NCBI GenBank assembly: GCA_045806525.1
Contig: JBJMJD010000100.1
Span: 1-8,297, forward strand
DNA length: 8,297 bases
Direction of reading: 5' to 3'
Source: JAICYJ01 sp045806525
GTDB lineage: Bacteria; Actinomycetota; Thermoleophilia; Gaiellales; JAICJC01
The notes beneath the pieces were generated by a model that saw only the letters and a list, made by a program, of their open reading frames with translations, was not told where the DNA came from and did not search any database. The stretch's first letter is position 1, and every line of letters begins with the position of its first letter. Shown piece after piece: positions 1 through 5,231 of the stretch. A program made the translations under genes and the position numbers.

Positions 1-91
1 CCGGCGGTACCGCCGCAAGCGCGCTGCCGGCGGACGCCGCCACCAGTGCCACGGCCAGACCACACGTAAGCCGACTCGACGTAGTACGCAA
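1..91 (-). CDS. Secreted protein, N-terminal fragment (signal peptide only)
   Basis: Reading leftward from a TTG at 91, thirty codons stay open to the window edge. They encode a typical export signal: a short basic start (MRTTSSR), a hydrophobic core (LTCGLAVALVAASAG) and a signal-peptidase-like site SALA followed by AVPP. A GGGGG ribosome-binding stretch lies at 103-99, seven bases before the TTG, which is why I chose this start. An in-frame GTG at 148 is possible but would place a poor leader in front of the signal. The mature protein lies outside the window, so its function cannot be named. The gene sits downstream of the TadG-like gene on the same strand, but a terminator-like hairpin between them suggests separate transcription. 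Confidence 0.6.
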   Translation of the reverse strand, partial: MRTTSSRLTCGLAVALVAASAGSALAAVPP

Positions 92-202
92 GCAGAAACC
101 CCCTACGAGTCCTACACGTCTCGGGTAAGTACCCCCGAAGGGCGCCACGCGGAAGCCTGCGCCCCATCCCGCTCAGCATGGGCGATCGCGGCCGATCGGG
201 GA

Positions 203-218
203 ACCCCCGAGCGGGGGT
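203..218 (-). terminator. Terminator-like hairpin behind the TadG-like gene
   Basis: Seven perfectly paired bases (ACCCCCG / CGGGGGT) enclose a two-base loop, 25 bases beyond the TadG-like stop codon. On the minus strand the stem is followed by TTCCCC, so there is only a trace of a T tail, as is common in GC-rich genomes. Two CGATCG palindromes (183-188 and 193-198) lie just beyond it and could add structure or bind a regulator of the leftmost gene. Confidence 0.5.
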
Positions 219-242
219 GTTCGCCTCACCCGCCCGAGAGGG

Positions 243-1295
243 CTACTGGGTGAGCTCGACCGTGAAGGCGGTGTTGGACGTGGGGTCGTACGGGCCCGGT
301 GTGCCCATGCTGGCCGAGCTGTCGAGGTTCACGAACACGCCGTTCACCTGCTTGCCGTCGCTGTTCGAGCAGTAGCTCGGGTTGGCGGGGTCGCCGCAGC
401 TCGTGATCACGAACCAGGCGAAGCCGACCACCGTCATCGGGCTGCTGGTGCCGTTGGGCCAGACGCTCTGGCCCGAAGGATTCGTCAGCACCGGTATCAC
501 GACCAGCTGCGGGCTGTTCGGCTGCAGCAGGGTGTTGGTGCCGTCGGCGTTGAACTGGACGATCTGGCTGACCGTCTGCCAGTTGGTGATGCGGATGTTC
601 AGTCCCTGCGACGTCGGGCCGGCGTTGTTGCCCGGTTTCGTACTGAGCGTCTCGCCGACGGACACCGGGCACACCGGCGTGGTTCCGGCGATCTCGTCGG
701 AGTAGACGCTGGCGCCGTTTGGCACGGGGCAGTTGGTGCTCTGCACGTAGGGCAGGCTCAGGGCGCCGTTGTTGGCGTTGGCCGTGTCCTTGGTGTAGAT
801 CGAGTAGGGCTGGTCGGGCACGTAGCTGGCCTTGAGCACGCCCCAGGGCATGACGTTGATGCCGTTGACGGTCGTGAACGACTCGATCGTGGCGCGGGCT
901 GCCCCCTTCACGGTCACCGAGTGGACGCCGAAGAGGCTGGTGAACCAGGTCGGGACGTTGCGCGACGCGTTGACCGTGACGGAGTCGTTGGCGGTGAGGT
1001 TGGTCGTGTTCGACACGCCGACGCTGTCGCTGGCGACGCCGTTCTTCGAGTACTGCGACTGGGCGGTGCTGCCGGCCGAACCGGACCCGGCCGGGAGCTG
1101 ACTGGCCCCGGCCAGCGCCGAGGCGTCGGCGGCACTCTGCACCTGGTTCTTGTTGAGAGCCCAGAAGCCGTAGTCGATCGCAAACCCCGCGACGCCCAGC
1201 AGGCTCACCATCATCACGGTGATCAGGACCAGTGTCTGGCCGGCTTCTCGGCTGTGGCCTACTTCGTCGGTACGAGAATGCATGAATCGCAGCAA
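243..1295 (-). CDS. TadG/TadE-like Flp pilus-assembly protein
   Basis: The product of 350 residues has a short basic N-terminus, the conserved turn EAGQ, one membrane segment at about residues 21-40, and then NKNQVQSAADASALAGA (residues 48-64). This is the hallmark of the TadG-like N-terminal domain found in Tad/Flp pilus systems. The rest is predicted to be outside the membrane, rich in Ser, Thr, Asn and Gly, with four cysteines in two pairs (NCPV...PVCP and TSCG...SYCS) that could form disulfides. I chose TTG 1295 because GGGGG lies eight bases upstream (1308-1304). ATG 1283 is an alternative four codons later, and a GTG at 1358 would add an unlikely N-terminus. No other tad gene is visible, so its role in pilus assembly rests on family knowledge. 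The membrane topology is clear and the exact function is not. Confidence 0.75.
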   Translation of the reverse strand: MLRFMHSRTDEVGHSREAGQTLVLITVMMVSLLGVAGFAIDYGFWALNKNQVQSAADASALAGASQLPAGSGSAGSTAQSQYSKNGVASDSVGVSNTTNLTANDSVTVNASRNVPTWFTSLFGVHSVTVKGAARATIESFTTVNGINVMPWGVLKASYVPDQPYSIYTKDTANANNGALSLPYVQSTNCPVPNGASVYSDEIAGTTPVCPVSVGETLSTKPGNNAGPTSQGLNIRITNWQTVSQIVQFNADGTNTLLQPNSPQLVVIPVLTNPSGQSVWPNGTSSPMTVVGFAWFVITSCGDPANPSYCSNSDGKQVNGVFVNLDSSASMGTPGPYDPTSNTAFTVELTQ

Positions 1296-1303
1296 GTAGA
1301 GAA

Positions 1304-1308
1304 CCCCC
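1304..1308 (-). promoter_or_regulatory. Ribosome-binding site deciding a TTG start
   Basis: GGGGG on the minus strand lies eight bases before TTG 1295, a good distance for that codon and a long one (20 bases) for ATG 1283. The surrounding AGGGGGTT-CT-CTTGC pattern also occurs before the TTG start of the leftmost gene at 104-88. Confidence 0.45.
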
Positions 1309-1333
1309 TGCTCTACATCGGCATTCCTCCACA

Positions 1334-1448
1334 GAACTTGACATCCGCTCGTGGACACAGCCTCCGTTGCACCGCCGTTACGGCGATGTTGCTCGCAAAA
1401 TCCCCCGTTTCCGCATGCCCCGGTTCACGTCCGGTCACGAACTTGACA
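1334..1448. repeat. Direct repeat GAACTTGACA, two copies
   Basis: GAACTTGACA occurs at 1334-1343 and again at 1439-1448, 105 bp apart, upstream of the TadG-like gene. Each copy contains TTGACA on the plus strand, which resembles a -35 box, but no plus-strand gene follows closely. On the minus strand the repeat reads TGTCAAGTTC. The role is unknown; a regulator-binding site is one option. Confidence 0.4.
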
Positions 1449-1471
1449 GCGACCTGCAACGCACCCAGAAG

Positions 1472-1502
1472 CGGGCTCTGAGCCCGGTTCGGGCGCGAAC
1501 CG
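1472..1502. terminator. Two abutting hairpins, candidate terminator of the GFA gene
   Basis: CGGGCTC-T-GAGCCCG (1472-1486) and CGGTTCG-GGCG-CGAACCG (1485-1502) are perfect inverted repeats with seven-base stems that share their boundary bases. They lie about 140 bases beyond the GFA-family stop on the minus strand and about 180 bases before the TadG-like start. Neither strand has a T-run, so termination is only one reading. A structured leader of the TadG-like mRNA is another. Confidence 0.35.
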
Positions 1503-1531
1503 CGCAACCACGCGGATCCCCTGTCACAGCA

Positions 1532-1551
1532 GCCGTGACGCGCGTCACGGC
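1532..1551. promoter_or_regulatory. Perfect 20-bp palindrome, CRP-like operator candidate
   Basis: The 20 bases are exactly self-complementary and have no spacer. Their core reads GTGA-N6-TCAC, which matches the half-site arrangement of CRP/GlxR-family operators. Further GTCAC copies flank it at 1523 and 1555, giving half-site starts at 1523, 1535, 1544 and 1555, roughly one helical turn apart. The site lies about 240 bp upstream of the TadG-like start. The operator reading is an inference; no regulator gene is present in the window. Confidence 0.45.
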
Positions 1552-1644
1552 GGTGTCACGAACCGGTGGCGGGGGCGGGAGCGGTGTTTGACTCCAATCT
1601 GGGCGCGGGTGGAGGTGCGGCCCGTGACCGCCCGTGACAGACGT

Positions 1645-2064
1645 TCAGCGTGGCCGCGACTGCGGGTAGCGCGGCACGCCGTCGTCGGGAATCGGCTCCC
1701 ACGGTGCGGCGTAGTCAACGTACTGCCGCCACTGCATCTGCAGCCCGGGATCCTCGTCCAGTGCGCCCAGCCGCACGCTCATCACCTCATGCCGCTCCGG
1801 GTGCCGGCTGAACAGCGCCGACCCGCAGCCCGCGCAGAACAGCTTCTCGAAGCCGCCGTCGCCGGGTGAGTAGGCCCTGACCAGCTCCTGCCCGGACGTC
1901 ACGCGCAGCGCGCCGGGCGGGATCCGCGCCTGCGGCGACGCCGCCGTGCCGGTGCGCCGCTGGCAGCGCGTGCAATGGCAGTAGCCCGCGTCGAACGGCG
2001 TGTCGGTGATCTCGAACCGCACCGACCCGCACAGACAGCCACCCGTGATCGGCCCGTCTGACAT
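1645..2064 (-). CDS. GFA-family (CENP-V/GFA domain) zinc protein
   Basis: The product of 139 residues belongs to the family named after glutathione-dependent formaldehyde-activating enzyme. All seven family cysteines are visible: GGCLCGSVRFE (C10, C12), YCHCTRCQRRTG (C29, C31, C34) and FCAGCGSALFSR (C77, C80). In the characterised Paracoccus enzyme the equivalents of C10, C12, C77 and C80 hold a structural zinc and the CxCxxC triplet holds a second, labile zinc. The protein should be cytoplasmic, as no signal or membrane segment is present. ATG 2064 is preferred because AGGA lies eight bases upstream; ATG 2073 would add three residues. Its reading frame stays open far upstream, but that stretch is antisense to the lipoprotein gene. 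Members of this family vary widely in substrate, so formaldehyde as the substrate is not established here. Confidence 0.85.
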   Translation of the reverse strand: MSDGPITGGCLCGSVRFEITDTPFDAGYCHCTRCQRRTGTAASPQARIPPGALRVTSGQELVRAYSPGDGGFEKLFCAGCGSALFSRHPERHEVMSVRLGALDEDPGLQMQWRQYVDYAAPWEPIPDDGVPRYPQSRPR

Positions 2065-2133
2065 CGCCCGCATCCTAGCTGCGCCCCGCTCACGGTATCG
2101 GAGCGCCGATCTGGGGTACACCCATACCCAGAC
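2065..2133. promoter_or_regulatory. Divergent intergenic region between GFA and lipoprotein genes
   Basis: These 69 bases must hold both promoters or share one control region. An inverted repeat GGGTA-N6-TACCC lies at 2114-2129, directly in front of the lipoprotein start, and on the minus strand it reads as repeated TGGGTR units. It could be an operator. No clear -10 or -35 box was found, and the GTG at 2134 lacks a well-placed ribosome-binding site, so that mRNA may have a very short leader. Confidence 0.35.
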
Positions 2134-2556
2134 GTGCGCATTCGCATTCGCATGATCGTGGTGATCCTGGCCTGCGCCGGTGCCGCCGCATGCGGCGGTG
2201 GCAGTGCCGGCTCCGCCTCGCAGCCCGCCCGCGGGCCCGCGATCCCCAAAGCGGTCGCCAGCGATCTGGCCGCCCGCGCCGACGCCGTGGCCGTCAGCCT
2301 GGATGCGCAGCGAGGCTGCGCCGCGCTCGATCAGGCGCGGCAGCTGAGCACAGCCGTCGACGCGGCGATCTCCGCCGGTCGTGTCCCCGCGGCGCTGCAG
2401 CCGCCGCTGCGGGCGACCGCCACGAGCCTGGTCGCCCGCATCCGCTGCGTCCCGCCGGCGCCGCCGGCCACACCGAAGCCGCCGAAACCTAACCACCACC
2501 ATCACGATCGCAAGCACGACGGCCTCGGTAAGAAGGACAAGGGGGGCGGGGATTGA
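2134..2556 (+). CDS. Small lipoprotein with His/Lys-rich tail, kinase partner candidate
   Basis: The 140-residue product starts with an arginine-rich segment (MRIRIRM), a hydrophobic core and GAAAC at residues 16-20. This is a weak lipobox, with Ala instead of Leu at -3, and would make C20 the lipid-anchored residue. The mature part (about 37-104) is Ala-rich and looks like two or three helices, with two cysteines (C62, C105) placed to bridge them. A Pro-rich linker follows, then HHHHDRKH (121-128) and a Lys/Gly tail. I do not recognise a named family. The stop codon overlaps the kinase start by four bases, implying translational coupling and a shared job on the outer face of the membrane, perhaps as a ligand or regulator of the kinase. 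GTG 2134 is chosen because it supplies the basic residues of the signal; ATG 2152 would remove them. Confidence 0.7.
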   Translation: MRIRIRMIVVILACAGAAACGGGSAGSASQPARGPAIPKAVASDLAARADAVAVSLDAQRGCAALDQARQLSTAVDAAISAGRVPAALQPPLRATATSLVARIRCVPPAPPATPKPPKPNHHHHDRKHDGLGKKDKGGGD

Positions 2557-3614
2557 GCGCCGTTCGCACCGACCACGGCCGCTACACACTCGACCGGGCG
2601 CTGGGAAGCGGCGGCATGGCGATCGTCTACCTCGCCCATGACCGCGAGCTGGGCCGGGTGGTCGCCGTCAAGCGGCTCGCCGACAACCTATCCCACGATC
2701 CGTCGTTTCGCGATCGCTTCCTGCGCGAGGCGCAGCTGGCGGCGCCGCTCAGCCACCCCAACGTGGTGCGCGTCTACGACTTCGGCCACGATGCCGACGG
2801 TCGGCCGTTCATCGTGATGGAGTACGTCGAGGGCGGGTCGCTGGCCGAGGCGCTTGCCCGCGACGGCGCGCTCAGCCCGGCCCGCGTGCTGGCCGTCGCC
2901 CGCGACTGCTGTGCCGGGCTCGCCTACGCGCACGCCGCGGGCCTCGTGCACCGCGACCTGAAGCCGCAGAATCTGCTGGTCGACCTCGACGGCTGCGTCA
3001 AGATCGCCGACTTCGGCATCGCCCGAACGCTCGACGGCACCTCGCTCACGCTGATCGGCAGCGTGCTCGGCACGGCCGGCTACCTGGCGCCCGAGCAGGC
3101 CGGCGGCGCCCAGGTGACGGCTGCCGCCGACATCTACGGCCTCGGCGTCACCCTGCACCAGCTGGCCACCGCCACCATGCCGGGGCCGGACGCGGTGCAG
3201 GATCTGCCCGACCCGCTCCGCGGCGTCGTCGCCTGCTGCCTCGATCCCGACCCCGCCCGCCGCCCCACCGCCGAGACGCTGTCCGCGATGCTGGAGGAGC
3301 CCGCCACCCTCGTCGACCCGCCGGCTGCCTCGGAGCAGGCCACCCTGGTGGTGCCGCCGCGCGCCGCTCCACGCCACGTGGTGCCGCCCCGCGGCATCCG
3401 CAACTGGCGGCTCGCCGCCGCGCTGCTGGCGGCGCTCGTGATCGCGGCGATCGTGATCGTCGCTGCCACCAGCGGCGGCGCCGGGCCTGCGACCACCGCC
3501 AGACACCACCACCACCGCGCCCGCCACCGGGCGGTCGCAGCGATCCCGCAGGGCTCCACCCCGGGCGCCCAGGCCCGCCTGCTCGCGCGATGGCTGCGCC
3601 AGCACGCCGGCTGA
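2553..3614 (+). CDS. PknB-like membrane Ser/Thr protein kinase
   Basis: This is a complete Hanks-type kinase domain (about residues 11-250): glycine loop GSGGMAIVYLA (18-28), ATP lysine K40 in VAVKRL, helix-C glutamate E59, catalytic loop HRDLKPQN (133-140, base D135), DFG (153-155) and APE (179-181). It should therefore be active. A juxtamembrane stretch (250-286) repeats ATLVxPP twice (T252, T264), the sort of Thr site that is autophosphorylated and read by FHA domains; this is inferred. One membrane helix (about 287-305) leads to a short outside tail of about 48 residues with RHHHHRARHR. There are no PASTA repeats, so the sensor is unusually small. The TTG start at 2553 overlaps the lipoprotein stop and has a G-rich site (AAGGGGGG) upstream. 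The partner lipoprotein may supply the sensing part. Confidence 0.92.
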   Translation: MSAVRTDHGRYTLDRALGSGGMAIVYLAHDRELGRVVAVKRLADNLSHDPSFRDRFLREAQLAAPLSHPNVVRVYDFGHDADGRPFIVMEYVEGGSLAEALARDGALSPARVLAVARDCCAGLAYAHAAGLVHRDLKPQNLLVDLDGCVKIADFGIARTLDGTSLTLIGSVLGTAGYLAPEQAGGAQVTAAADIYGLGVTLHQLATATMPGPDAVQDLPDPLRGVVACCLDPDPARRPTAETLSAMLEEPATLVDPPAASEQATLVVPPRAAPRHVVPPRGIRNWRLAAALLAALVIAAIVIVAATSGGAGPATTARHHHHRARHRAVAAIPQGSTPGAQARLLARWLRQHAG

Positions 3615-3620
3615 GCCGGG

Positions 3621-3632
3621 CGCCGCGCGGCG
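3621..3632. repeat. 12-bp GC palindrome after the kinase gene
   Basis: CGCCGCGCGGCG is perfectly self-complementary and lies seven bases beyond the kinase stop. It is followed by TCTATCAT. It could weakly terminate the kinase transcript or be part of the promoter of the small gene at 3649, since TATCAT at 3635-3640 resembles a -10 box. Both readings are tentative. Confidence 0.3.
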
Positions 3633-3648
3633 TCTATCATCCGAGCGG

Positions 3649-3795
3649 ATGACGCGGAACGACCGCTCCCAGCCGCCCGAGCCAAAGCCCGACCCGGATC
3701 AGCGCCCGGACAAGGACGAGGACCAGCTCGACCAGGCCCTCGAGGAGACCTTCCCGGCCTCCGACCCGATCTCCGCCGAGGTGCCAGGCAGGTAG
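3649..3795 (+). CDS. Small ETFPASDP-motif protein
   Basis: This is a 48-residue acidic and Pro-rich protein. Its first half is low complexity (Pro, Asp, Gln, Lys) and its second half holds LDQALEETFPASDPISAE. That motif is one I recognise as the conserved C-terminal signature of many short, uncharacterised bacterial proteins. Nearly every codon ends in G or C (about 45 of 48). No signal or membrane segment is seen, so it should be cytosolic; its function is unknown. The ribosome-binding site is weak, but TATCAT at 3635-3640 would put transcription start almost at the ATG, so a leaderless mRNA is possible. Its last 97 bases are antisense to the 3' end of the polysaccharide polymerase gene. In this phase the codon third positions of the two genes face each other, so GC3 cannot decide between them; the motif does. 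Confidence 0.75.
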   Translation: MTRNDRSQPPEPKPDPDQRPDKDEDQLDQALEETFPASDPISAEVPGR

Positions 3796-5228
3796 GCGGC
3801 CACGCCGCGCGCGCCCAGCAGCCGCGCGCGCCTCGCCTCCGCCGCCGGTAGCGGCCTCGGCGCGACCCGGTCACACCCGATCGTGCCGGCGGCGTGCGCG
3901 CAGCCCACCAGCGCCCACGCCGCTCCGCTGACCGAGCTCTGCGTCATCAGGTTCGAATCGCCGCTGGCCAGGATGTAGGCCACCGCGGCCGCGAACCCCG
4001 CCACCGCCGCCGCCTGCAGTGGCACCGAGCCGCTGCGACGCGCCCAGCGCATCGCGAACGCCGCGCCCACCGCCGCCGAGAGCAGCAGCCAGACGAATGC
4101 CAGGAAGCCGAACACGCCGGTCTCCACCAGCGCCCGCACGTAGTCGGAGTGGACGTGCGCCGAGGTGTCCGACTCCTGCACGATCGAGGCCAGCCCCAGC
4201 CCCGTCAGCGGCTTCTGCTGGGCCTTCGGCAGGTTCTGCCGCCACAGCTCGACGCGCGTGTGGAATGAGTCACCGGTGCCGTACTGCACCTCCTGCTGCT
4301 GGTTCACCGACTGCACCCGCGAGTGCACGCCGGGCAGCGCCACGAACGCGACCGCGATCGCCACCGGCACCACCACCAGCAGCACGCGGTAGCGCGCGAT
4401 CCCCAGCACCAGCGCCCCCAGCACCACCATCACCCAGCCGGTGCGCGTGTAGGACAGCACCAGCGCCATCCCAGTCATCGCCACCACCGCCAGCGCCAGC
4501 CACCGCCACGGACCGCGGGCCGCGAACACCAGCGCCAGCGCCGCCACCGTCACCAGCGCGAGGTAGATCCCGTAGGGGTCGGGCTGCAGGAACGTGCCGT
4601 TGGCGCGGTTGAGGTCGCCGATCGCCTGGGTCGAGTTGGTCGCCCACTGCCCGATGCCGACCGCCGCCGGCACCACCGCCGAGGCCACGATCGCCGCCAG
4701 CAGCCGCGCCACCGCCGCCGGGCTGTTCACCGCCAGGTAGGCGAGCGCGTAGGTGACCAGCACCGCGCACAGGCGCATCCACTCGGTCACGGCCGGGCCG
4801 GTCGCTGACGCCACGAACAGTCCCATCATCGCGATCCCGGCCAACGCGAGGTAGGGGAGGATGGACGGCGCCCGCCGCACCAGCCGCCAGCGCTCGATCA
4901 TGTAGGGCGCCCCGACCGCGATCACCAGCACCGCGAACACCGAGGCCGGGTTCAGCGCGACCCCGTGGTAGGACGCCAGCGTGCGGTCGGCGAACAGGTC
5001 GAGGCTGGGCCGCACCAGCACCAGCAGCAGCACGCCCGCCTCAAGCCGCCACGCGAACACCAGCGGCACCGCCACCACCAGCCCCGCCGACAGCAGCAGC
5101 TCGGAGCGGCCGCTGACAAGCCCGATCCCGTAGCAGGCGACGGCCAGCGCCAGCACCGTCGCCCATACCAGCGCCCCGCCCCGAAGCGGTCGCTGCACGA
5201 TCGGCTGCGGCTGTGCGGCTGCGAGCAT
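3699..5228 (-). CDS. O-antigen polymerase/ligase family protein (Wzy/WaaL type)
   Basis: The 509-residue polytopic membrane protein has about ten or more hydrophobic segments between residues 18 and 450. Family landmarks are NRANGTFLQPDPYG (207-220), LSYTRTGW (258-265), an outside loop at about 300-360, and HVHSDYVRALVETGVFG (358-374), which matches the H-x-x-Y-x-x-x-x-x-E-x-G signature of the Wzy_C (O-antigen ligase) domain. Such proteins polymerise or transfer lipid-linked glycans on the outer face of the membrane. The start codon lies three bases beyond the Wzz-like stop (TGA GCC ATG), so the two are translationally coupled, as expected of a polymerase and its chain-length regulator. The last ~60 residues are not membrane-like; the final 32 are Ser/Trp/Gly-rich and antisense to the small ETFPASDP gene, so this tail is probably dispensable. 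Whether it polymerises or ligates cannot be told from sequence. Confidence 0.85.
   Translation of the reverse strand: MLAAAQPQPIVQRPLRGGALVWATVLALAVACYGIGLVSGRSELLLSAGLVVAVPLVFAWRLEAGVLLLVLVRPSLDLFADRTLASYHGVALNPASVFAVLVIAVGAPYMIERWRLVRRAPSILPYLALAGIAMMGLFVASATGPAVTEWMRLCAVLVTYALAYLAVNSPAAVARLLAAIVASAVVPAAVGIGQWATNSTQAIGDLNRANGTFLQPDPYGIYLALVTVAALALVFAARGPWRWLALAVVAMTGMALVLSYTRTGWVMVVLGALVLGIARYRVLLVVVPVAIAVAFVALPGVHSRVQSVNQQQEVQYGTGDSFHTRVELWRQNLPKAQQKPLTGLGLASIVQESDTSAHVHSDYVRALVETGVFGFLAFVWLLLSAAVGAAFAMRWARRSGSVPLQAAAVAGFAAAVAYILASGDSNLMTQSSVSGAAWALVGCAHAAGTIGCDRVAPRPLPAAEARRARLLGARGVAAYLPGTSAEIGSEAGKVSSRAWSSWSSSLSGR
3804..3832 (+). terminator. GC hairpin after the small gene, weak terminator candidate
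   Basis: A 12-base direct repeat GCCGCGCGCGCC (3804-3815 and 3821-3832) contains two CGCGCGCG blocks (3806-3813 and 3823-3830) that can pair as an eight-base stem with a nine-base loop, beginning about ten bases beyond the small gene's stop. No T-run follows. The repeat lies inside the coding tail of the opposing polymerase gene, so it could simply reflect Arg/Ala codons there. Confidence 0.25.
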
Positions 5229-5231
5229 GGC

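Larger units (their letters stand above)
1296..1644. other. Gene-free 349-bp region rich in inverted repeats
   Basis: No convincing gene lies here; open frames on both strands lack recognisable protein features. The region holds an odd palindrome at 1373-1385 (CGCCGT-T-ACGGCG), two abutting hairpins (1472-1502), a perfect 20-bp palindrome (1532-1551), a 10-base direct repeat GAACTTGACA (1334-1343 and 1439-1448), and GTCAC or GTGAC half-sites starting at 1434, 1523, 1535, 1544, 1555, 1624 and 1634. It must carry the end of the GFA-family transcript and the promoter and leader of the TadG-like gene, both on the minus strand. I could not pick a convincing -35/-10 pair for that promoter. Confidence 0.6.

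Noticed and set aside
243..1358. GTG 1358 as start of the TadG-like protein
   Set aside because: It would place 21 extra non-basic residues before the export segment, with no ribosome-binding site, and would cover the GGGGG site at 1308-1304.
1313..1507. Open frame of 64 codons on the minus strand in the intergenic region
   Set aside because: It has no ribosome-binding site, no recognisable motif, and spans the palindromic elements; its repeated VKF segments come from the GAACTTGACA repeat.
2480..2540. His-rich stretch of the lipoprotein as a cloning His-tag
   Set aside because: There are only four consecutive His within a Lys/Asp-rich natural tail, the frame overlaps the kinase gene, and no vector sequence is seen.
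2065..2589. Long upstream extension of the GFA-family frame
   Set aside because: It is antisense to the lipoprotein gene, is Arg/Gly-rich, and the GFA domain begins only after ATG 2064.
4019..4612. Long plus-strand frame rich in Arg, Ala, Pro
   Set aside because: It is the antisense shadow of the polymerase gene, whose membrane segments and Wzy_C motifs are clear.
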